From Bacteroidetes bacterium 4572_112 (lineage in GTDB: Bacteria > Bacteroidota > Bacteroidia > Bacteroidales > UBA1556), in the NCBI GenBank assembly GCA_002254285.1, contig NIUZ01000025.1, positions 1 through 12,994 of the forward strand: a stretch of DNA of 12,994 nucleotides, written 5' to 3'. The first letter of the stretch is position 1, and each line of letters begins with the position of its first letter. Below the pieces are notes generated by a model. It had not been told where the DNA came from, did no database searches, and worked only from the letters and a program-made list of their open reading frames with translations. Below, one piece after another: positions 7,222 to 12,994 of this stretch. Made by a program: the position numbers and the translations under genes.

Positions 7222-8052
7222 ATGAAATATATAGAATTAAACTGCAAAGTAGAGCCACAAGAGGCTGCAAATGAGATATTAATGGCAGAGCTTGCTGAAA
7301 TAGGTTTTGAGAGTTTTGAAGAAACTGATGAAGGATTAAAGGCATTTATTCAGGAACCAGATTTTGATAAAGAAGCTATTGATAATATGTATGTTATGGG
7401 TATCGATGCTTTCAAAATCACTTATGAAGTAAATGAGATAGCTGACCAAAATTGGAATGCCAAATGGGAAGAGAATTATCCACCAGTGGTAATTGCCGAA
7501 AGAGTAGCAATTAGAGCACCTTTTCACGATCCTTTTGATGTAGAATATGATATTGAGATTGAGCCAAAGATGTCATTTGGTACCGCACATCATGCAACTA
7601 CTGCACAAATGATTAAGCTTATTTTGGATAATGAAGTAAAGGATTTAGAAATCCTTGATATGGGAAGTGGAACTGCGGTATTGGCCATATTGGCTTCCAT
7701 GCGAGGGGCTAAGCATGTAGATGCAATTGATAATGACGAATGGGCTTATAATAATGCATTGGAGAATGTTGGCCGCAATAAAATTGATAATGTAAAAGTT
7801 GAGCTTGGAGATGCTGCATTGCTAAAAGATAGAAAATACGATTTAGTGATTGCTAACATTAATAGAAACATATTACTAAATGATATTCAGCATTATGCAA
7901 AATGTATGAGTAAAGGTAATCTGCTATTTTTGAGTGGATTTTATGAGTCGGATATTAAAAAACTTAGTGAAGAAGCATCAAAATATGGGCTAGATTATCA
8001 GCATCATGGAGTAGATAGAGATTGGGTTGCTGGAGTTTGGAAAATGAACTAA
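7222..8052 (+). CDS. prmA: Ribosomal protein L11 methyltransferase PrmA
   Basis: A 276-residue SAM-dependent methyltransferase that methylates amino groups of ribosomal protein L11 in the cytoplasm. Residues 1 to about 70 form the small N-terminal substrate-recognition domain. Then come DQNWNAKWEENYPP (75-88), the PrmA signature MSFGTAHHATT (117-127), SAM-binding motif I ILDMGSGTAVLAI (144-156), the acidic loop DAIDNDEWAYNNA (167-179) and the motif IV equivalent VIANINRNILL (209-219). The ending WVAGVWKMN is also typical. The length is slightly below E. coli PrmA (293). The ATG at 7222 begins the conserved MKYIELNCKV segment; no Shine-Dalgarno is seen, only A-rich leader. It lies 176 bp after xseB and 66 bp before the giant exported protein, so it may share a transcript with the latter. 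Confidence 0.95.
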   Translation: MKYIELNCKVEPQEAANEILMAELAEIGFESFEETDEGLKAFIQEPDFDKEAIDNMYVMGIDAFKITYEVNEIADQNWNAKWEENYPPVVIAERVAIRAPFHDPFDVEYDIEIEPKMSFGTAHHATTAQMIKLILDNEVKDLEILDMGSGTAVLAILASMRGAKHVDAIDNDEWAYNNALENVGRNKIDNVKVELGDAALLKDRKYDLVIANINRNILLNDIQHYAKCMSKGNLLFLSGFYESDIKKLSEEASKYGLDYQHHGVDRDWVAGVWKMN

Positions 8053-8118
8053 TCATTTATATATGATTGGTTTTATGAAACATAATCCATAATTTATACA
8101 AAAACAAAATTACAATAA

Positions 8119-11100
8119 ATGCGAATACTTCTATTATTAACCATCTTTTTATTATCACTAAGTATTAGTGCTCAGAAAAAGTATAGCTTTTCCAATAGAG
8201 ATGATAAGTTCTTGTTTGAATATCAGGAATTCATGTCTATGAAAGTGTCTAAGGATACCAAGAAAAAAGTAGAAGATCAGATGCTAATAATTGCGCCTTT
8301 TTGGAATAGTGATACGTTATCGAAAAAGGAGAAAATGTCGATTATAAGCATGTGTAATCTTATGATAGGCAAGAGATTTAATGCTCATCCTAGCTTTGAG
8401 TATTTGATGGATAATATACTAGCAGTAAAGCGTGATCAGGTAAATAAAGATATTTTTGATGATTGGTTTACTTCCATCGGATATTACGTAAAAAAGCGAA
8501 GAAAAGGTTATCTTCACAGGTATTTTCAAGCTTCAACACGATTTTTTAATACTCACTATATTCACGATAAATCAAAAAAAGTTTGGAAGATATCAAACCC
8601 TAAAGTACGGATTGAGATTATAGATAATAAGCCCATTTATAGTTTTGATACAGTAAACCTTGTTGGAACAACAGGAAAAGATTCAACTTATATTTGGCAA
8701 ACTACAGGAAGCTATTATCCACTTCAAGAAAAGTGGGTAGGGCATGGTGGTAAAGTTTTTTGGACTCGTGTATCCTTTGAGGAGAGTACAGTATGGGCAA
8801 AGTTGCGTGATTATAAAATAAGCCTTAAAAGTGCTTTATGGACTGCCGATTCGGTAATGTTTTATGACAGACGCAACTTTTCTTATGGCTTAATGGGTAG
8901 CTTTAAAGATAAATATAGCTATTCCAAGCAAGATAGCAATGCACGATATCCAGCATTTAGCTCTTATCGACACGATTTATCAATTAAGGATATATACGAA
9001 AATGTTGATTACCTAGGAGGTTATGCCTTAAATGGTAGAAGTATGATTGGTAGTGCTGAGGGCAAAAACAGAGCATATTTTATTTTTAAGCATGGCGAAA
9101 AAAAGTTTGTTTATGCAGGAGCTAGGACATTTGTAATACAAAGAAATAGGATTCTTTCAGAAAAAGTTACAGTAACAATTTACCTCGAAAGTGTTGATAC
9201 TATTACTGGAGAGAAAACCATAGATTCGATATATCACCCAGGTCTTAGTTTGTATTATTCTGATACAAAAAAACACCTATCAATATACCGAAAGGATGCA
9301 GGGATGGCGAAAACTCCATTTTCTGATTCGTATCATAAGGTAGATTTATATGTTGAGGAATTGAACTGGAAATTGGGAGAAGACTATATTGACATGAAAT
9401 CGATACAGCAAAAAGGTATCGAAAGTAGAGCGTATTTTGAGTCAGAAAACTATTTTTCTATTTCAAGATATAAGATTTTACAAGGATTAGACAGAAGAAA
9501 CCCTGTTGAGGCAGTTAATGATTTTACGGAGCAGCAAGGATTTGATGAGTTTTATGCCGAAGATTTTGGTAATTATATGCGAATGAGTAAAGAGTCTACC
9601 ATTGCGTACTTATTAAATTTGGCTTCTAAGGGGTTTTTATTATATGATTTTGATGATGATTATGTATACGTAAAACCAAGTGTAAAAGTATATGTTATGG
9701 CTCATCGTGGCGAGGTTGATTATGATGTAATTTCCTTTAAATCATACACTAATGGAATTATCCCTAATGCAAGTTTAAACCTTACCAATAATGATATTAT
9801 ACTGCAAGGTATAGGCATGGTTCACCTTTCTGATTCGCAGGATGTGCAAATTATTCCTCGACATGGTAGGGTAGTGCTCAAAAAGAATAGAGATTTCTTA
9901 TTTGCTGGTAAAATTATGGCTGGTAGATTTGATATTCATGCTAGGGATGTATATTTTAGCTATGATAAATTTAAGCTAGACATGCCCCATATTGATTCAC
10001 TGCGTTTTAAGGTAGAATCTTTTGAAGAGAATGATTATGGTGAGCATCCATTGGTAAGGGTAAAAAATGTTATTCAAAACCTTAATGGGTATATTCTTAT
10101 CGACCATCCAAATAATAAATCGGGTAGGGAGGGCTTTGCCGAATATCCTATTCTTAATAGTAAATCGCGATCATATGTTTATTATGATAAAGCTGAAATT
10201 TATGACAGAGTTTATAACCGCGATAAGTTTTTCTATAGGCTAGAATCCTTTGTGATTGATAGCTTGGATGATTTTAAAACTGAAGGACTAAAGTTTGAAG
10301 GGTATTTATCCTCGGGTGGAATATTTCCTGATATAGATGATCCACTAATTGTTATGCCCGATTATTCATTGGGATTTATTACAAATACTGGTACGGCAGG
10401 AATGTCGGTATATGGTGGTGTGGGACGTTTTACTGATACCATACGACTAAGTAATGAGGGATTAAGAGGAAGTGGGAAATTAAATTATCTGACATCTACA
10501 GGAAATTCAGATGATTTCATATTATTTCCAGACTCAACAAATGCAATTCTGCAAACTTATGATATAAAAGAGGTTAAAAGTGGTACAGAATATCCGCCGG
10601 TTATTACTAGCAATGTAGATATGCATTGGGAACCATATAATGATGTAATGCATGTGTATACTCGCAATGAAGATGAGCCATTTAATATGTATGATACTGA
10701 GGCTGTGCTATTAGGCAATTTATCATTATCGTCAAAAGAGCTAGAAGGAGGCGGTTTAATTAGTATTAAGAATGCTGAAATGGAGGCTGATACCTTTAAC
10801 TTCAAAAACAGGACATATGCAAGTGCTGCTTGTATGTTTAGACTGAAAACATTTGTAGATGTGCAAGAAGATAACCTTGATGATATGGATAGCTTTGAGG
10901 ATAAAGAGGAGTTTGCTTTCTCTACTCAAGAATTATTTATTGCAAAAGTAGATTTTGATAAGCGAAGAGCTGATTTTGAAAGTACCACAGGAGCAAAATT
11001 GGTAGAGTTTAAAGAGAATTTATATATGTGTTTTATGGATAAATTTACTTGGTATATGGATGAGGATAAAACCGAATTCTCGGCTAAGGAAGACCCTATG

Positions 11101-12696
11101 GCACTTACCAAAGGTAAAAATATTCGTGAAATATCTGATATGGCACTTAATGGTACTCAATTTATTTCTACTCACCCCGATCAAGATAAGCTTAACTTTA
11201 TGTCGCAAAGAGGGGTGTACTCTCAGCGTAAGAAGTTAATTCATGCTTTTGGAGTTCCAATGTTAACGGTTGCTGATGCTGTTATTATCCCTGGTAATAA
11301 CGAAATTAAAGTATATACAAAAGCCGATATGGAAGAAATTACTGATGCTGAGCTTTTGGTGAATATAGAAACTAAGTATCATACTATAAAGAGTGGTGTA
11401 TTTAAAGTAAGAGGAAAGCATAGCTATTCAGGACGAGGAACTTATGACTATAAAGACGAAGATGGGTGGGTTCAGAATATTTTCTTCGATAAAATAGAAG
11501 TAGATACTGCGGGCTTTACAGTAGGTTATGCTACTATTAAAAATGAAGATAATTTTTCACTGAGTAGATATTTCGAATTTGCTGGAGATGTTACTATTGT
11601 TGGAGTTAATAAATATTTGAATTTTAATGGAGGCACAAAAATCAATCATAAATGCGATACTTTAGAGCATTCGGCTATTGCTTTTGAAGCTAATATTGAT
11701 CCTGTAAACATTGAGATACCCATTGATGAGAATATACAAACTGTAGAAGGTTTTAGGGTTTATAGCGGTTTGAAAAGTAAAGTAAATAATGGACAAGTAT
11801 ATTCGGTATTCCTTTCGGAGAAAGGCAGTAGAACCGATAATATTGTTATGCAAAGTAGTGGTAAGTTGATTTTTGATAAAATTTCTCAGGAGTATAGAAT
11901 TGCTTCTGAAGAAAAACTATCGCAGCGAAGTTTACCAGGTAACTATCTAAGTTTAAGCAGAAGAAACTGTGTAGTTTATGCCGAAGGTGAGCTAAATATA
12001 GTATTTAATACTGGGCATGTACAAGCAACAACTTATGGTAAAGCACGCTATTATACTAAACTAGATTCATCGGCATTTTCTATTTCAATACCATTGAACT
12101 TTCATTTTAATGAAGATGCTTTGGAGATGATGGCTATGGACCTTAACGATAGAATGGGTTTAGGAGCAATTGACCTTGAGAATGATGTTTATAAGGTGAT
12201 GCTGAACAATAAGCTTGGACAAGAAATGTCGGATAACCTAAGTAGTAAAATCATTACTAACGGTGGTGAATATCGCAAGGTTCCTAAAGAGCTATTGAGC
12301 ACAATATTTATATCTGATGTACGAATGAAATTTAACCCACGTACAAGATCATTTGTGTCAATTGGGGATATCGGAATTGCTAGTTTGGGAAAGTATCAAG
12401 TACTAAAATATGTACCCGGAAAATTGGAAATACTTAATAAGAAGGGTAGGTTTGTAATAACAATTGCCTTTGACTTGGGAAGTAAAGAATACTATTATTT
12501 TGAGATTAAAGGAAATAATACAGCAGGGCAGGTGCTAGCTTATTCTTCTAATAAGGAGTTTGTTAGATTAATAAAGGAAAGCAAATCTGATGACCGTAAG
12601 TTTAAAGCCAAAGGAAAACAGCCTAAATTTAATTATTATCTAAGTACACCAATTAAGTTTAAGAAATTCATGAGAATGATGAAGATGAAGGAGTAG
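8119..12696 (+). CDS. Giant exported protein of unknown function (1525 residues)
   Basis: I do not recognise a named family. It resembles long conserved hypothetical proteins I associate with Bacteroidota. A clear signal peptide (1-18, SISA|QKK) directs export. Residues about 25-150 are mainly helical and charged; the rest is dominated by beta-type segments. Notable points: GHGGKVFW (208-215); FAGKIMAGRFDIHARDVYFS in the middle; two diverged copies of a block, LSNEGLRGSGKL (777-788) and LSSKELEGGGLI (870-881), each followed by a D-F-F pattern; an acidic linker (about 914-932); GKHSYSGRGTYDY near 1100; FEFAGDVTIVG near 1153; and a C-terminal conserved-looking block about 1390-1490. The C-terminus is basic (KKFMRMMKMKE) and does not look like a type IX secretion sorting domain, nor like an outer-membrane barrel terminus. 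There are no catalytic motifs, transmembrane helices after the signal, or frameshifts. Periplasmic or surface-structural roles are plausible, nothing firmer. Confidence 0.85.
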   Translation: MRILLLLTIFLLSLSISAQKKYSFSNRDDKFLFEYQEFMSMKVSKDTKKKVEDQMLIIAPFWNSDTLSKKEKMSIISMCNLMIGKRFNAHPSFEYLMDNILAVKRDQVNKDIFDDWFTSIGYYVKKRRKGYLHRYFQASTRFFNTHYIHDKSKKVWKISNPKVRIEIIDNKPIYSFDTVNLVGTTGKDSTYIWQTTGSYYPLQEKWVGHGGKVFWTRVSFEESTVWAKLRDYKISLKSALWTADSVMFYDRRNFSYGLMGSFKDKYSYSKQDSNARYPAFSSYRHDLSIKDIYENVDYLGGYALNGRSMIGSAEGKNRAYFIFKHGEKKFVYAGARTFVIQRNRILSEKVTVTIYLESVDTITGEKTIDSIYHPGLSLYYSDTKKHLSIYRKDAGMAKTPFSDSYHKVDLYVEELNWKLGEDYIDMKSIQQKGIESRAYFESENYFSISRYKILQGLDRRNPVEAVNDFTEQQGFDEFYAEDFGNYMRMSKESTIAYLLNLASKGFLLYDFDDDYVYVKPSVKVYVMAHRGEVDYDVISFKSYTNGIIPNASLNLTNNDIILQGIGMVHLSDSQDVQIIPRHGRVVLKKNRDFLFAGKIMAGRFDIHARDVYFSYDKFKLDMPHIDSLRFKVESFEENDYGEHPLVRVKNVIQNLNGYILIDHPNNKSGREGFAEYPILNSKSRSYVYYDKAEIYDRVYNRDKFFYRLESFVIDSLDDFKTEGLKFEGYLSSGGIFPDIDDPLIVMPDYSLGFITNTGTAGMSVYGGVGRFTDTIRLSNEGLRGSGKLNYLTSTGNSDDFILFPDSTNAILQTYDIKEVKSGTEYPPVITSNVDMHWEPYNDVMHVYTRNEDEPFNMYDTEAVLLGNLSLSSKELEGGGLISIKNAEMEADTFNFKNRTYASAACMFRLKTFVDVQEDNLDDMDSFEDKEEFAFSTQELFIAKVDFDKRRADFESTTGAKLVEFKENLYMCFMDKFTWYMDEDKTEFSAKEDPMALTKGKNIREISDMALNGTQFISTHPDQDKLNFMSQRGVYSQRKKLIHAFGVPMLTVADAVIIPGNNEIKVYTKADMEEITDAELLVNIETKYHTIKSGVFKVRGKHSYSGRGTYDYKDEDGWVQNIFFDKIEVDTAGFTVGYATIKNEDNFSLSRYFEFAGDVTIVGVNKYLNFNGGTKINHKCDTLEHSAIAFEANIDPVNIEIPIDENIQTVEGFRVYSGLKSKVNNGQVYSVFLSEKGSRTDNIVMQSSGKLIFDKISQEYRIASEEKLSQRSLPGNYLSLSRRNCVVYAEGELNIVFNTGHVQATTYGKARYYTKLDSSAFSISIPLNFHFNEDALEMMAMDLNDRMGLGAIDLENDVYKVMLNNKLGQEMSDNLSSKIITNGGEYRKVPKELLSTIFISDVRMKFNPRTRSFVSIGDIGIASLGKYQVLKYVPGKLEILNKKGRFVITIAFDLGSKEYYYFEIKGNNTAGQVLAYSSNKEFVRLIKESKSDDRKFKAKGKQPKFNYYLSTPIKFKKFMRMMKMKE

Positions 12697-12719
12697 CATA
12701 AATTCACGAATTTATGCTA
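12694..12719 (+). repeat. Perfect 11-bp hairpin overlapping the giant gene's stop codon
   Basis: TAGCATAAATT, loop CACG, AATTTATGCTA: an uninterrupted 11-bp stem with a 4-base loop. The left arm begins with the TAG stop codon of the giant gene. No T-run follows, so it is a poor intrinsic terminator by itself; it could stabilise the mRNA 3' end or be the first copy of the repeat series that continues downstream. Confidence 0.85.
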
Positions 12720-12815
12720 TGACTGATATCTAGATACACGAATCTATGCTATTCTGATATTGGTGCACACCAATTTATGCAATGACTGAATTTAATTCAC
12801 AAAAATCTTATAAAC
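12697..12815 (+). repeat. Three to four diverged tandem repeats of about 31 bp with hairpin cores
   Basis: CAC cores recur at 12705, 12737, 12768 and 12798, that is at spacings of 32, 31 and 30 bp. After each of the first three cores comes a shared tail: ATGCTATGACTGATAT (12714-12729), ATGCTATTCTGATAT (12746-12760) and ATGCAATGACTGAATT (12777-12792). Around each core are short inverted arms that differ between copies but stay complementary: AAATT/AATTT, TAGAT/ATCTA (12731-12746) and ATTGGT/ACCAAT (12759-12774). The fourth copy is degenerate. Function is unknown; it does not resemble a CRISPR array because spacing is too short and there are no unique spacers. Confidence 0.7.
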
Positions 12816-12833
12816 ATCTGAGTTTTACGACCT

Positions 12834-12866
12834 AGCGTCAGTGTCGCTTTAAGCGACGCCGACGCT
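12834..12866 (+). terminator. GC-rich hairpin, probable rho-independent terminator
   Basis: AGCGTCAGTGTCGCTT and AAGCGACGCCGACGCT pair along 16 positions with one A-C mismatch and one G-T wobble, closing around the central TTTAA. The sequence TTATTTATATT follows immediately. The stem is far richer in GC than its surroundings, as expected of an intrinsic terminator for the giant gene and perhaps prmA. It lies about 137 bp after the stop codon, which is rather distant. Alternatively it may be a dispersed palindromic element that acts as a terminator. Confidence 0.7.
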
Positions 12867-12994
12867 TTATTTATATTAGGATTGAAGCTTTGTTTTGCAT
12901 AATATTATTGAATACAGTATAACATTATGTTAAATAGAAACAACAAATATTTGTATTTATGGTATTAGGGCAGATGTTAAACGATTAATATAGG
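12867..12994. other. AT-rich end of the window without a detectable gene
   Basis: After the terminator hairpin there are 128 bp of AT-rich sequence. The ATG at 12959 opens only nine codons before a stop, so it is not a gene start. A 12-bp perfect palindrome, ACAAATATTTGT (12943-12954), is present and might be an operator or a chance feature. The next gene lies outside the window. Confidence 0.5.

Noticed and set aside
8051..8067. Small hairpin AATCAT/ATGATT at the end of prmA
   Set aside because: Only 6 A-T-rich pairs without a T-run directly after; not enough for a terminator.
8067..8097. Possible promoter before the giant gene (TTG at 8067, TAATTTAT at 8090)
   Set aside because: Spacing is right, but the -7 box has two mismatches to TAnnTTTG, and co-transcription from prmA is just as likely.
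12697..12815. Possible CRISPR array from regularly spaced repeats
   Set aside because: The period is only 30-32 bp including the repeat, so there is no room for unique spacers, the copies are diverged, and no cas genes are present.
12959..12988. ATG near the right edge as the start of another gene
   Set aside because: The frame closes after nine codons with TAA, so no coding region begins there.

Overview
The window looks like AT-rich chromosomal DNA from a member of the Bacteroidota. The evidence is the lack of Shine-Dalgarno sequences upstream of starts, signal peptides ending in SAQ/EAQ, matches to the Bacteroidota -7 promoter element (TAnnTTTG), and proteins whose best-recognised relatives are Bacteroidota forms (UvrA with a three-Cys zinc module, XseA with GHSTN, PrmA with an ANINRNIL motif). 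No plasmid, phage, insertion sequence, tRNA, rRNA or CRISPR feature was seen.

Layout. Positions 1-1945 hold two minus-strand genes: the N-terminal third of uvrA, which runs off the left edge, preceded 12 bp upstream by a membrane-anchored or secreted lytic transglycosylase. A 316-bp AT-rich divergent intergenic region follows. Positions 2262-7045 carry six tightly packed plus-strand genes with gaps of 7, 12, 1 and 14 bp and an 8-bp overlap, so probably one operon. They encode a DEDDh exonuclease with an ExoX-like C-terminus, a membrane-anchored GH25 lysozyme, an FAH-family enzyme, a DUF2279 envelope protein, and both subunits of exonuclease VII (XseA, XseB). After 176 bp comes prmA (ribosomal protein L11 methyltransferase). 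It is followed by a 1525-residue secreted protein of unknown function that fills over a third of the window. The last 298 bp are non-coding and unusually rich in hairpins.

How the genes relate. Two themes recur: DNA repair or processing (UvrA, the DEDDh exonuclease, exonuclease VII) and cell-envelope or peptidoglycan remodelling (lytic transglycosylase, GH25 lysozyme, DUF2279 protein, giant exported protein). The mixing is typical of housekeeping gene clusters. I see no clear defence or mobile system.

The least explained parts are the giant exported protein and the 3' intergenic region. The latter has a series of roughly 31-bp repeats whose hairpin arms differ in sequence yet stay complementary, then a GC-rich hairpin that is a good terminator candidate.
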